In this document: positions 25,610 to 34,380 of the stretch, in pieces
Layout: every line of letters begins with the position of its first letter
Numbering within the stretch: the first letter of the stretch is position 1
Source: Paenibacillus allorhizosphaerae
GTDB lineage: Bacteria; Bacillota; Bacilli; Paenibacillales; NBRC-103111
NCBI RefSeq assembly: GCF_910594985.1
Contig: NZ_CAJVCE010000010.1
Span: 208,465-272,464, forward strand
DNA length: 64,000 nucleotides
Direction of reading: 5' to 3'
Notes under the pieces: model-generated
Database searches by the model: none
Seen by the model: only the letters and a program-made list of their open reading frames with translations
Told to the model about the DNA's origin: nothing
Position numbers and translations under genes: made by a program

Positions 25610-26437
25610 TCAGCGCAGCAGCGCCAAATCTACCTTCGGTACAAGCCCTTCCTCTGCAGCCCGGCCGAGCAAAGCCGTTACGGCCGCATATCCGTCTTCG
25701 CCCAAATCGGCGGTAAATCGGTTAACATACAGATCGATATGCGCTTGTGCCACTTCCGGAGACAGCTCCTGCGCATGGCTCATCACATACGACCGGGATG
25801 CCTCCGGGTTTGCCCATGCATATTCGACCGAGGCGCGAATCCATCCGGCGAGCGCTTCCCGGTCCATGGAACGGCGGGCGATAATCGCCCCGAGCGGAAT
25901 CGGAAGGCCGGTGTCAGCTTCCCACCAGTTCCCCAGATCCGAGAGCAGCGTCAGCCCGTATGTAGGATAAGTGAACCGGGCTTCGTGGATCACAAGTCCC
26001 GCGTCGATTTTTCCATCCCGCACGGCGGGCATAATTTCATGGAACGGCATCACCACAATTTCGCCGACGCCTCCCGACACATTTTGTGCCGCCCAGAGAC
26101 GGAATAACAGATAGGCCGTCGAGCGCTCGCTCGGTACGGCGACGCGTTTGCCGGACAATGCCGCAGGCTCTGTCGCTTCTTTCGCCAATACAAGCGGGCC
26201 GCAACCTCGTCCTAACGCCCCTCCGCAAGGCAGCAGCGCGTACTCGGACAGCACCCAAGGAAGAGCCGCATACGAAATTTTGAGCACTTCCGGTCCGCCC
26301 GGTTGAGCCGCCAAATTGTTCGTAATGTCGATGTCGGCGTACATGACGTCAAATTTCGGCGCACCGGGCACGAGCCCGTGCACCAAGGCATGGAATACAA
26401 ACGTATCGTTCGGACATGGAGAAAAAGCAATATTCAT
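25610..26437 (-). CDS. mqnD: 1,4-dihydroxy-6-naphthoate synthase (futalosine pathway)
   Basis: 275 aa. Converts cyclic dehypoxanthine futalosine to 1,4-dihydroxy-6-naphthoate, a late step of the futalosine route to menaquinone. Family signs: MNIAFSPCPNDTFVFHALV at the N terminus, DITNNLAAQ, KISYAALPWVLSEY, and a C-terminal periplasmic-binding-protein-like lobe (DAGLVIHEARFTY, GNWWEADTGLPIPLGAI). ATG 26437 has GGAGGTG 5-6 nt upstream and overlaps the mqnB stop by 4 bp (ATGA). mqnA, mqnC and mqnE are not in the window. Confidence 0.95.
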   Translation of the reverse strand: MNIAFSPCPNDTFVFHALVHGLVPGAPKFDVMYADIDITNNLAAQPGGPEVLKISYAALPWVLSEYALLPCGGALGRGCGPLVLAKEATEPAALSGKRVAVPSERSTAYLLFRLWAAQNVSGGVGEIVVMPFHEIMPAVRDGKIDAGLVIHEARFTYPTYGLTLLSDLGNWWEADTGLPIPLGAIIARRSMDREALAGWIRASVEYAWANPEASRSYVMSHAQELSPEVAQAHIDLYVNRFTADLGEDGYAAVTALLGRAAEEGLVPKVDLALLR

Positions 26438-27141
26438 GAGAACACCTCCGCTATGATGGAACTTACCGTTTCCAGCGCGTCCAATGCTTCCTTGATTCGC
26501 CATGCGGACCGGTCGCGCGGGCCGACCGCATTCGAGACGGCGCGAATTTCGAGGATGGGCAGCCCGAAGTGGCGGGCTGCGACGGCTGCGCCATAGCCTT
26601 CCATCGCCTCGGCCGCTGCGCCCGGCACCCGCCCGGACAGCTCCAAAGCTCCCTCCGCGGTGCCCGTCACGGTCGATACCGTGAGCACCGGGCCGGAGAC
26701 GGCGGGCAACCCGGCGGCCAGCAACGCCCCTGTCAGGCGAGCCGCCGAGCCGCCGTCGACTTCAGCGCGAGCCGAGCCGAAGCCCAGCTCGTCCAAGCTG
26801 ATGAAGCCATCCGGCGATTGCGCCCCTAAATCCGCGGCGACGATCTCGCTCGCAATAACGACCGTGCCGATCTCGGCTCGTCCGGCAAACCCGCCGGCAA
26901 TGCCGGCATTGATCACAAGGCCGTATCCGGCTTTGGACAACGCCAACGCCGCGGCCGTACGAGCCGCGGTCGCCGCCGAACCGACGCCGGACACGATCAC
27001 GTCAATCCGGTCACACTTACCGGCGAGACCGCGCTCCACCGCCTCTTTCTCCGCGGCAACCGAGGTGACGATCAGGATACGCGTTCCCGCACCGGATAGG
27101 CCGGTAACGTCGGTCGTTCCTATTTGTGCATCCAAGCTCAT
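26434..27141 (-). CDS. mqnB: Futalosine hydrolase
   Basis: 235 aa nucleosidase that splits futalosine to dehypoxanthine futalosine and hypoxanthine; fold of purine nucleoside phosphorylases/MTA nucleosidase. Seen: LIVTSVAAEKEAVERG, VIVSGVGSAATAARTAA, NAGIAGGFA, the EIVAADLGAQ active-site region, VSTVTGT, and the conserved MEGYGAAVAARHFGLPILEIRAVSN with the catalytic acid in SNAVGPRD. ATG 27141 with AAGGGGAA 9 nt upstream. First gene of the mqnB-mqnD operon, translationally coupled to mqnD. Confidence 0.94.
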   Translation of the reverse strand: MSLDAQIGTTDVTGLSGAGTRILIVTSVAAEKEAVERGLAGKCDRIDVIVSGVGSAATAARTAAALALSKAGYGLVINAGIAGGFAGRAEIGTVVIASEIVAADLGAQSPDGFISLDELGFGSARAEVDGGSAARLTGALLAAGLPAVSGPVLTVSTVTGTAEGALELSGRVPGAAAEAMEGYGAAVAARHFGLPILEIRAVSNAVGPRDRSAWRIKEALDALETVSSIIAEVFS

Positions 27142-27258
27142 TTTATTCGATTCCCCTTATCGGCGTATCTTGACTCGTTCCTGTAACGATCTAAAGGACC
27201 AACGCTTATTAGTAATAAGGTACTCCGAACTTCTCTTCATGTAAAGAGGAACGGCCCG

Positions 27259-28452
27259 TTAATGCGCCGAACCCGCACGATCGATATGCATCAAGTGCTT
27301 GCGATTGATCCAGATGAACAACACCGATAAGAGGACAAAGCCGCCTCCGACAATGAATGGAACATGCGGGTTGAACACTTCGGCAAGCTTGCCTGCCATC
27401 CAAGGCGCCGCCGCGCCACCGAGAAAGCGGAGAAAACTGTATGCAGCGGAAGCCGTAGAGCGTTCGACCGGCGCGGATTGCATCACGGCTGTCGTAATGA
27501 GCGTATTGTTGTTGCCGAGAAAAGCGCCTGCAATAATGACCGCGGCAATGACGATCCCCTTCGCATCGGTCCAAATCCCCATCGCGAGCAGCGTAACGGC
27601 GAACAACAACAGCATGGCGATCATCGATTTGATCGTTCCGAATTGTTTCTCCAATCGGGGCGCCACAAACACGGAAGTCACCGCGAGCAAAAGCCCCCAT
27701 CCCAAGAACACATATCCAAGCCCGCGTTCCTTCAAGTGCATGACAAACGGCGAATACGCAAGCAAAGTGAAAAAGCCGAAGTTGTACAGCAAAGCCGTCA
27801 GGCCGAGCGTCAACAAACCGCGGTATTTCAGCGCACGGAACGGGTCCAGCAGCGAGCTTTTCTTTTTGACGACGTTCTTCGTTCTGGGCATGATAAACAA
27901 AAGGAACAAGAAAGCGATAACCATCAGTACGCTTACCCCGAAGAACGGTCCGCGCCACGAAATGGAGCCGAGTTCTCCGCCGAGCAGCGGCCCTACGGAT
28001 ATGCCGATGCCGATAGCCGCCTCATACAATATAATGGCTTGTGCCGTGCCCGCCGTCGACAAAGAGACGATCGCGGACAAAGCCGTAGCGACAAACAGCG
28101 CATTGCCGAGCCCCCAGCCGCCCCGCAAACCGACCAATTCCCAAATGCCACTCGACCATCCGCCAAGCGCCGCAAATAAAGCGATAATAATAATGCCGCA
28201 GAGCAGCGTGTTTTTCACCCCGAGCCGAGTAGATATGACGCCTGTCACGAGCATGGCTACCGCCATAACAAGATTGTAGCTGGTAAACAGCAAAGTGACC
28301 TGGCTTTGCGAGGCATTCATTTTTTCGGCGATCGCCGGCAAGATCGGATCGACCAGCCCGATCCCCATAAATGCGATAACGCAAGCGAAAGCAACAGCCC
28401 ATACCGCTTTCGGCTGACTTAACATGTTTGTTTTTCCCACTGCTCGTTCCAT
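27259..28452 (-). CDS. MFS efflux transporter, YfmO-like
   Basis: 397 aa, about 12 helices, DHA1 type. AFMGIGLVDPILPAIAEKM is the typical first helix of Bacillus YfmO and related multidrug exporters; GWGLGNALFVATALSAI and GIGISVGPLLGGELGSISWRGPFF carry the drug-antiporter motif C. A MerR-family gene like yfmP lies 29 bp upstream on the same strand, the same order as yfmP-yfmO in Bacillus, where loss of YfmP raises YfmO and affects copper and drug export. ATG 28452 with AAGGAG 11 nt upstream. Confidence 0.88.
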   Translation of the reverse strand: MERAVGKTNMLSQPKAVWAVAFACVIAFMGIGLVDPILPAIAEKMNASQSQVTLLFTSYNLVMAVAMLVTGVISTRLGVKNTLLCGIIIIALFAALGGWSSGIWELVGLRGGWGLGNALFVATALSAIVSLSTAGTAQAIILYEAAIGIGISVGPLLGGELGSISWRGPFFGVSVLMVIAFLFLLFIMPRTKNVVKKKSSLLDPFRALKYRGLLTLGLTALLYNFGFFTLLAYSPFVMHLKERGLGYVFLGWGLLLAVTSVFVAPRLEKQFGTIKSMIAMLLLFAVTLLAMGIWTDAKGIVIAAVIIAGAFLGNNNTLITTAVMQSAPVERSTASAAYSFLRFLGGAAAPWMAGKLAEVFNPHVPFIVGGGFVLLSVLFIWINRKHLMHIDRAGSAH

Positions 28453-28481
28453 TGCAACGCATTCTCCTTTTTGATAATCAT

Positions 28482-28916
28482 TTATTGCCCTTCCCCGCTC
28501 TCTCTGGCAATGGCCTGTTGAACCCGCAGATGAAATTGCTCCACTTCATCGCGTATTTCAATCATTTTCATTAGCTTTTCGTTAATAAGTCGCAGCTGGT
28601 TGCCGACGACCGGTTCAATCTCCAGCAGCTTCTTGAGCTTCTCGCCCTGGTCTTCCGTCTGTCTGTAGCCTTGCCGATAACTATCCAATTGTTCGCTGAT
28701 CCCGATATAGGTTTGCAGCTCTTGCAAGGAAAACCCCAACACATCGCGAGCGTTAATCAGCCGCTTCAGCCGTTCGATATGCTCGCGCGTGTAGAGCCGT
28801 ATGCCGCCGTCGCTTCGTTCCGGAGGGGGCAGCAAGCCGATTTCCTCGTAGTAGCGCAGCGTCCGTTTCGTCAACCCGCATTCCTTGGCTACTTCATCGA
28901 TTTTGTACTTTTCCAA
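28482..28916 (-). CDS. MerR family regulator, YfmP-like
   Basis: 144 aa. Winged-HTH KIDEVAKECGLTKRTLRYYEEIGLLPPP at residues 4-31, then GGIRLYTREHIERLKRL, LGFSLQELQTYI and a long C-terminal coiled helix. The sequence follows Bacillus YfmP closely (GLTKRTIRFYEEIGLIPAP there). No Cys metal site is seen, so the inducer is probably organic or unknown. I chose TTG 28916 because GGAAGGAG lies 10 nt upstream; the longer ATG-led frame starting at 28982 would run through the operator. Probably autoregulates and controls the exporter gene downstream. Confidence 0.9.
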   Translation of the reverse strand: MEKYKIDEVAKECGLTKRTLRYYEEIGLLPPPERSDGGIRLYTREHIERLKRLINARDVLGFSLQELQTYIGISEQLDSYRQGYRQTEDQGEKLKKLLEIEPVVGNQLRLINEKLMKMIEIRDEVEQFHLRVQQAIARESGEGQ

Positions 28917-28943
28917 GCGTATCCTGCTCCTTCCGCGCAAATC

Positions 28944-28991
28944 AACGTTTCTTATCATAATACAACTTAACGTTAACGTCAACGTTAAGTT
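28944..28991 (-). promoter_or_regulatory. Promoter and operator of the yfmPO-like operon
   Basis: A perfect inverted repeat has 11 bp arms AACTTAACGTT (28964-28974) and AACGTTAAGTT (28981-28991) around a 6 bp centre. On the minus strand the centre supplies -35 TTGACG, with TATGAT 17 bp further as -10. The dyad overlaps the -35, so the MerR protein would cover the polymerase site. Confidence 0.8.
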
Positions 28992-29141
28992 TTACTTTCG
29001 GCTTATTTTCTTTTCGTTTTTTTCTTCGTCGCCGGCATGCACAAAGGATTTGTTTTATTACTATCGTGCACTGTGCGGATATATTTCATTCCGATGGAAA
29101 TAGTAAGGAAAGTTATATCGGTTGATTAAGGTGGTGGAACG

Positions 29142-30713
29142 ATGAAATCGCTCAGCAAAATCGTGCGATATTTGTTGGATCGCCCCTCGCGGCAATTCGA
29201 CACGCAGGCTCAAGGCCATGCCGTCAAGCAAACGCTCGCAGCTTCGCTTCGCGACAACTTCGAGCATATTCAAGGCACCTTTGGCGGCAGCACCGATGTC
29301 GTTATGCAAGAAATGACCATTAACGATACTCATCCGCATACGATCGGAGTCATATACATTCATGGGATGGTTAGCCCTCAAGCGGTACAAAATTTGATCC
29401 TGGACTCGATTCCATCCGATCCTGGCCCGTTCTCGCTGCAAACGCTGAAGAACGCCATGACCGCTCTTGGCAAGGTGCAGGAGATTACCGATCTGCCATC
29501 GCTGTGCCGCGCCATTTTGTCCGGTTCCACCGTTATCCTACCGGATGGCTGGGCACTTGGTTTGGCTGCGAATACGCAAGGGGGCGAGCATCGTTCCGTT
29601 GAGGAGCCCTCTTCCCAATCGGTCGTCCGCGGCCCCCGTGAAGGCTTCACTGAGCAGATCAACACGAATACGGCGCTGATTCGCCGCAAGATCAAAGATC
29701 CGAACTTGTGGCTGGAAACGATGACGATCGGCCGCATTACCCAAACCGAAGTTGCCCTTATGTACATCAACGGCATTGTGAACGACAAGCTAGTGGAGGA
29801 AGCCCGAATCCGTCTCGGGCGCATCGATATTGACGGTATACTGGAGAGCGGCAATATAGAAGAACTGATTCAGGACGAAACCTATACCCCATTTCCTACC
29901 CTGTACAATTCGGAACGGCCGGATGTCATTGCGTCAGGCTTGATGGAAGGACGCATTGCGATTCTGGTGGACGGCACACCGTTTGTCCTGATGGCGCCCG
30001 CGTTGTTCACGCAATTTTACCAATCGGCGGAAGACTATTATCAACGAGCCGACTTCGCTACGCTACTGCGAATTTTAAGATACGTATGCTTCTTTATCTC
30101 TTTGCTCGCTCCCGCCCTTTATATTGCCATCACCACGTTCCATCAAGAACTATTGCCAAGCTCGCTGCTGTTCAGTCTGGCGGCGCAGCGCGAAGGGATT
30201 CCTTTCCCGGCATTTGTCGAAGCTTTGCTTATGGAAACTACATTTGAGATTTTGCGCGAAGCCGGCGTCAGGCTGCCCAAAACGGTCGGACAAGCGGTTT
30301 CCATCGTGGGGGCGCTGGTCATCGGCCAGGCGGCCGTTGAAGCCGGTCTCGTGTCGCCGGCAATGGTCATCGTGGTTGCGATTACGGCCATATCCAACTT
30401 TGTCATTCCTTCGTTCAACATGGGCATTTCGATCCGTATTTTGCGATTTTTGCTCATGCTTTTTGGGGCCACGTTCGGGCTATTCGGCATAACCGTAGGG
30501 TTGATCGGCATTGTGCAGCATCTGTGCAGCATACGCTCCTTCGGGGTACCGTACATGTCTCCCATGGCACCGTTCATCTCCGAAGATCAAAAAGATACGA
30601 TTATTCGTTTGCCGCAGTGGGGATTGTTAACGCGGCCGCGATTTATAAGCCAAAAAAACATATACAGGCAAAATAAAGACCGTCCTGAAAAGCCGGAACG
30701 AAGAAAGCCGTAA
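29142..30713 (+). CDS. Spore germination protein GerXA (GerAA family)
   Basis: 523 aa A subunit of a nutrient germinant receptor in the spore inner membrane. The N-terminal 290 residues are a soluble cytoplasmic domain (DVVMQEMTINDTHPHTIGVIYI, PDRPRDGFTEQINTN-like PRGPREGFTEQINTNTALI, RPDVIASGLMEGRIAILVDG). Four to five helices follow from residue about 305 (ILRYVCFFISLLAPALYIAI; PFPAFVEALLMETTFEILREAG; GALVIGQAAVEAGLVSP). ATG 29142 preceded by AAGGTGGTGG. Next in line are the C, D and B subunits. The germinant is unknown. Confidence 0.95.
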   Translation: MKSLSKIVRYLLDRPSRQFDTQAQGHAVKQTLAASLRDNFEHIQGTFGGSTDVVMQEMTINDTHPHTIGVIYIHGMVSPQAVQNLILDSIPSDPGPFSLQTLKNAMTALGKVQEITDLPSLCRAILSGSTVILPDGWALGLAANTQGGEHRSVEEPSSQSVVRGPREGFTEQINTNTALIRRKIKDPNLWLETMTIGRITQTEVALMYINGIVNDKLVEEARIRLGRIDIDGILESGNIEELIQDETYTPFPTLYNSERPDVIASGLMEGRIAILVDGTPFVLMAPALFTQFYQSAEDYYQRADFATLLRILRYVCFFISLLAPALYIAITTFHQELLPSSLLFSLAAQREGIPFPAFVEALLMETTFEILREAGVRLPKTVGQAVSIVGALVIGQAAVEAGLVSPAMVIVVAITAISNFVIPSFNMGISIRILRFLLMLFGATFGLFGITVGLIGIVQHLCSIRSFGVPYMSPMAPFISEDQKDTIIRLPQWGLLTRPRFISQKNIYRQNKDRPEKPERRKP

Positions 30714-30727
30714 ACGAGGTTATGAAC

Positions 30728-31927
30728 ATGTGCAAACCCACCGTTGTCTGCTGCCTTCTGATCGTTGTCGCCGCCGCGCTCTCGGGCTGCTGGGACCGGC
30801 GTGAGCTTAACGACCTGGCCATTGCCGTCGGACTCGGGCTTGACAAGCAGGAGAACAACATCAGAGTGACGACACAAATTGTAAATCCGGGCGAAGTAGC
30901 CACCAAGAAAGGCATGGGAGGATACAGTACACCGGTCAGCACGTTTAGCGCTACAGAACCGACTATATTCGAAGCCATCCGAAGGCTCACGACCATTGCC
31001 CCGCGCAAAATCCTTTCTTCCCATCTTCAGGTGCTCGTAATCGGAGAGGCGCTTGCTCGACAGGGCATTGCTAAGGTCATGGACGGCATCTCCAGAAATC
31101 ACGAGTTTCGTTCCGACTTTTATTTGGTCATTGCCAAGGGAGACCGCGCCGAGAACATTTTGCAAATATTAACGCCCGTCGAAAAAATACCGGCAAGCAA
31201 AATGTTCAATTCGTTGGAAATTTCCGAAAAAGCATGGGCGCCTACAGTCAAAATGCCGCTGGACAAGTTTATTTCCGATTTATCGAGCCCGACGAAAGAT
31301 ACGGTCCTGACCGGCGTCCGCATCACCGGAGCCCAGGAAACAGGTAAAACCAAAGGCAACATGAATCGATCCGTTCCGCACGCCAATTTGCAATATGCCG
31401 AGCTGGCGCTATTCAAACGGGATAAACTGATCGACTGGTTAAGCGAGCAAGAAAGCAAAGGGTATAACTACATCATGGGCAACGTAAAAAGCACGATCGG
31501 CCATTTGTCCTGCCCCCGGGGCGGCGCCATAGCCGTCGAGGTGATTCGGACAAAATCGAAAATCAAGGGGAAGGTCGAACACGGCATTCCGAAAATTACG
31601 ATCGATCTGTATGTTGAGCAGGACATTGCCGAAGTGCTCTGCAGCATGGATGTGACCAAAACCGAAACGATAGACCAGTTGGAAAACATATCGAAAAAAA
31701 CATTGGCACATATCGTTCAGTCCGCCATAACGGTGGCCAAAAAAAACAAAGCCGATATTTTCGGCTTCGGAGAAGCCATTGAAGACGCCGATCCCAAAGC
31801 CTGGACGGAAATGAAGAAGGATTGGGACCGGCGTTTCGCCGATCTGGATGTTGAAGTCCGGGTCGAAGTGCAAATTCGGCGTCTGGGCACAACGAACAAT
31901 TCACTGATGGAAGAAGGGGAGGAATAG
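30728..31927 (+). CDS. Spore germination lipoprotein GerXC
   Basis: 399 aa C subunit of the receptor, a lipoprotein on the outer face of the spore inner membrane. Signal peptide with lipobox LSGC, then WDRRELNDLAIAVGLGLD, the hallmark Ger(x)C N terminus. Later conserved stretches are VNPGEVA, SSHLQVLVIGEALARQGI, RNHEFRSDFYLVIAKG and the C-terminal NADIFGFGEAI-like KADIFGFGEAI. ATG 30728 fits ACGAGGTT at 5-9 nt better than ATG 30722, which is in frame two codons earlier. Spacing to gerXA is 14 bp. Confidence 0.94.
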   Translation: MCKPTVVCCLLIVVAAALSGCWDRRELNDLAIAVGLGLDKQENNIRVTTQIVNPGEVATKKGMGGYSTPVSTFSATEPTIFEAIRRLTTIAPRKILSSHLQVLVIGEALARQGIAKVMDGISRNHEFRSDFYLVIAKGDRAENILQILTPVEKIPASKMFNSLEISEKAWAPTVKMPLDKFISDLSSPTKDTVLTGVRITGAQETGKTKGNMNRSVPHANLQYAELALFKRDKLIDWLSEQESKGYNYIMGNVKSTIGHLSCPRGGAIAVEVIRTKSKIKGKVEHGIPKITIDLYVEQDIAEVLCSMDVTKTETIDQLENISKKTLAHIVQSAITVAKKNKADIFGFGEAIEDADPKAWTEMKKDWDRRFADLDVEVRVEVQIRRLGTTNNSLMEEGEE

Positions 31928-31931
31928 TCTG

Positions 31932-32174
31932 ATGTGGTCGGTAGCGGGTATTCTCTTGGCTGGAGCGCTTATCGCATTCATCGAGGCTCCCTATCTCCTG
32001 AAGCACAATCGGATTAAGGAGCTTGGCGTTTTTGCGGGCTTGCTCTTGTTCGGCATTACGGTGAGCGTACTGCAAAGTATGAGAGTCCCTCTGCCGAATC
32101 CGCTGGACTGGATTACGGCAGCCCACCAGCCCATCAGCGATTTCATCTTTCGATTACTGGCCAAGGGGGAGTAA
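31932..32174 (+). CDS. Small two-helix membrane protein, GerXD-like
   Basis: 80 aa with two hydrophobic helices (VAGILLAGALIAFIEAPYLL and LGVFAGLLLFGITVSVL) and a short polar C terminus. Small D subunits of this size and topology are encoded in many ger operons and tune receptor activity. The start ATG 31932 is 4 bp after the gerXC stop, with GAAGGGGAGG ahead; gerXB begins 2 bp after its stop, so coupling is tight. Assigned from location and topology rather than strong sequence motifs. Confidence 0.8.
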   Translation: MWSVAGILLAGALIAFIEAPYLLKHNRIKELGVFAGLLLFGITVSVLQSMRVPLPNPLDWITAAHQPISDFIFRLLAKGE

Positions 32175-32176
32175 GT

Positions 32177-33274
32177 ATGATTGAAAAAGGCAAAATCGGC
32201 GTCCATCAATTTACGATATTAACGGTACTCTTTACGGTCGGCAGCTCGATTCTGATCGCGCCTTCCGGGCTTGCTCACGACGCTAAGCAGGATGCATGGA
32301 TCGCGGCGGCCTTAGGGCTCGGCGTCGGGCTGCTTACGATCTTGTTGTACAACCGAATTACGGTCCGCTATCCTTCCAAAACATTAGTGGCATGTTGTCA
32401 GGAGGCGTTCGGGGCATGGGTCGGCGGGTTCATTTCATTTCTGTACTTTGGCTATTTCTTCATGTTGGCCGCGCTCGTGCTGCGCAATATCGGCGACTTT
32501 ATGACGACGCAAGTACTGCCCAATACACCGATTCAATTTATTCATGCCCTGTTCCTCTTCGTCGTCATTATGGGACTCCGCAACGGACTCGAGACGATCA
32601 CCCGGACTGCGGAAATCTTTTTACCGTGGGTATTATTCTTCTTTCTTATTATGGTCGTGCTGCTTCCGCCCAAGTTCGATTACCATAACTTGCTGCCCGT
32701 ATTCGGCTATGGGATGAAGCCGACCGTGCGTGCGTCCATTCCCTTAATCAGTACTCCTTATATGGAGCTTATCGTATTTTTAATGATTTTCCCGCACGTT
32801 TCGAACGCACCTAAAGCGAGGAAAGCGTTTCTGGCCGGTACATTCATAGGAGGAATGCTGCTGGTCGTTATCGCGCTCCTATCCATCCTCGTGCTCGGAA
32901 GCGAATTAACGGCAAGACACCTATACCCGAGCTACAGTTTGGCTAAAAAAATCAGCATAGGCAAATTTTTGGAACGGCTCGAGGTCGTCATGGCAGGGAT
33001 TTGGTTTATTACGATTTATTTTAAGCTCGCCATATGCTTTTATGGTTCCGCGACAACGCTTGCCGAGCTATTCAAACTGAAAGAAGTCAAACAGCTGTAT
33101 TTGCCGCTGGGCATCATCATCATCGTTTTTTCGGTGGTTGCCTACCCTAATATCGCGTATTTTATGTTATTCGGTTCCAAAATCGACTTTCCATATTCGT
33201 TTCCATATGCTTACATAATCCCTTTCGCGTTACTCCTTACCGCCCGGTTTCGTAATAAAAACATGCGTCAATGA
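32177..33274 (+). CDS. Spore germination protein GerXB (GerAB/ArcD/ProY family)
   Basis: 365 aa, 10 predicted membrane helices, APC-superfamily fold. B subunits bind the germinant and sit in the spore inner membrane. Seen: GKIGVHQFTILTVLFTVGSSIL at the N terminus, LYFGYFFMLAALVLRNIGDFM, GLETITRTAEIFLPWV, ELIVFLMIFPHV and SYSLAKKISIGKFLERLE, which are typical of the family. ATG 32177 is 2 bp after gerXD. No clear terminator follows. Last gene of the A-C-D-B operon. Confidence 0.94.
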   Translation: MIEKGKIGVHQFTILTVLFTVGSSILIAPSGLAHDAKQDAWIAAALGLGVGLLTILLYNRITVRYPSKTLVACCQEAFGAWVGGFISFLYFGYFFMLAALVLRNIGDFMTTQVLPNTPIQFIHALFLFVVIMGLRNGLETITRTAEIFLPWVLFFFLIMVVLLPPKFDYHNLLPVFGYGMKPTVRASIPLISTPYMELIVFLMIFPHVSNAPKARKAFLAGTFIGGMLLVVIALLSILVLGSELTARHLYPSYSLAKKISIGKFLERLEVVMAGIWFITIYFKLAICFYGSATTLAELFKLKEVKQLYLPLGIIIIVFSVVAYPNIAYFMLFGSKIDFPYSFPYAYIIPFALLLTARFRNKNMRQ

Positions 33275-33365
33275 ACCGCACGTAAAATAGGACTCCAAAG
33301 ATTCCGTAACGAAACATATAATGAAGAAAGGGTAGGCAGCACAGTGTCAGTGTGGAGGTGTAGCG

Positions 33366-33923
33366 ATGTTCAAGTACAAAATCGATTCCGAGGTTGAGCT
33401 CAAGATGTTGGGAATGCAGGAAGCGGAAGCGCTGTTTCGGCTCACGGACGCGAATCGGCAATATCTTCGCGAATGGATGCCTTGGATTGACGAAACGAAA
33501 ACATCAGAGGATACCCGGTTATTCATCGAGGGAACACGGAAACGCTGGGCGAAGGGACTCGGGATCGCAACAGGGATTGAATATCGCGGAGAGCTGTGCG
33601 GAGTCATCGATTTGCACGGGCTTAGCTGGACGAACCGCAAAACCGCGGTAGGCTACTGGCTCGGGGCATCGTTTCAAGGCAATGGCATCATGACAAGAGC
33701 ATGCCGGGCGATCGTCGACTATGCAGTCCACGAGCTGAAACTGCACCGGATCGAGATTTGCGCGGGAATACATAACGTCAGAAGCCGCGCGATTCCCGAA
33801 CGGCTCGGTTTTCAGCTGGAAGGGATCGCAAGGGGAGCGCAGCTGCTCTACGGCCGTTATATCGATCTGGCCGTATATAGCGTATTGGCGGATGAATGGA
33901 GCGAAAGCGCCAGAAGCCGGTAA
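33366..33923 (+). CDS. GNAT N-acetyltransferase, RimL/YdaF-like
   Basis: 185 aa. Acetyl-CoA-dependent transferase of the ribosomal-protein-alanine/serine acetyltransferase group. LFRLTDANRQYLREWMPWID is the usual N-terminal signature; GYWLGASFQGNGIMTRA holds the acetyl-CoA-binding Q/RxxGxG/A motif, and RIEICAGIHNVRSRAIPERLGFQLEG the C-terminal part. Bacillus YdaF acetylates an unknown target. GGAGGTG is 5 nt before ATG 33366. Preceded by a 90 bp gap after the ger operon and followed by a terminator. Confidence 0.9.
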   Translation: MFKYKIDSEVELKMLGMQEAEALFRLTDANRQYLREWMPWIDETKTSEDTRLFIEGTRKRWAKGLGIATGIEYRGELCGVIDLHGLSWTNRKTAVGYWLGASFQGNGIMTRACRAIVDYAVHELKLHRIEICAGIHNVRSRAIPERLGFQLEGIARGAQLLYGRYIDLAVYSVLADEWSESARSR

Positions 33924-33996
33924 TGCGCCATGTTCCGGGAATTCCCCGCGGCTGCTACCCTAGCTGGCCTTGTCGGGGTGAGCTTCGCTTCCTACA

Positions 33997-34047
33997 CAAA
34001 ACAGCCCGGCTCTCGTCAGCAAAAGCTGCGTAGAACGGGCTGTTTGT
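33997..34047. terminator. Bidirectional intrinsic terminator
   Basis: Arms AAACAGCCCG (33999-34008) and CGGGCTGTTT (34036-34045), with an inner AGC/GCT helix. Between the convergent GNAT gene and the Gly/Tyr-rich gene. Confidence 0.8.
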
Positions 34048-34068
34048 CATGATTCCGTTTACGAGAAG

Positions 34069-34380
34069 TTAAATAAAGAATCCCCCGCCGTAACCGTACG
34101 GATAACCGCCATAGCCATAGCCGCCAAAGCCGCCATAACCGCCATAACCGCCGTAACCGCCGTAAGCATAAGGGGCCGTTCCGACGGCGAGCAGATCGAA
34201 CAGTACGAGCGGAAGAATGGCTGACGTCTTTACTTGTTTTCCTTTGCGGGGAGCAACAAACAGCTTGCTGCCGCTAATGCGGACCAGCTTGCCTTGTACG
34301 ACGGTGCCGTCCTTCTTCACTGCGTAAATTTGTTTGCCGATCAGCATCTGGACATCCTGCTTGCGAACATGGTTTTGCAT
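34069..34380 (-). CDS. Gly/Tyr-rich small protein
   Basis: 103 aa. Residues 1-60 are basic and ordered (MQNHVRKQDVQMLIGKQIYA, KLVRISGSKLFVAPRKGKQV), resembling a small SH3/KOW-like barrel. Then comes a hydrophobic LPLVLFDLLAVG and a tail of GGY repeats (GGYGGYGGYGGFGGYGYGG) ending in GGFFI. GGAGGTG lies 7 nt before ATG 34380; a longer in-frame start at 34488 is rejected. Gly/Tyr tails occur in spore-coat and cross-linked surface proteins, so a spore role is possible, but this is inference. Family not recognised. Confidence 0.75.
   Translation of the reverse strand: MQNHVRKQDVQMLIGKQIYAVKKDGTVVQGKLVRISGSKLFVAPRKGKQVKTSAILPLVLFDLLAVGTAPYAYGGYGGYGGYGGFGGYGYGGYPYGYGGGFFI

Noticed and set aside
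26037..26258. Second gene inside mqnD
   Set aside because: It is an out-of-frame shadow of a well-supported gene.
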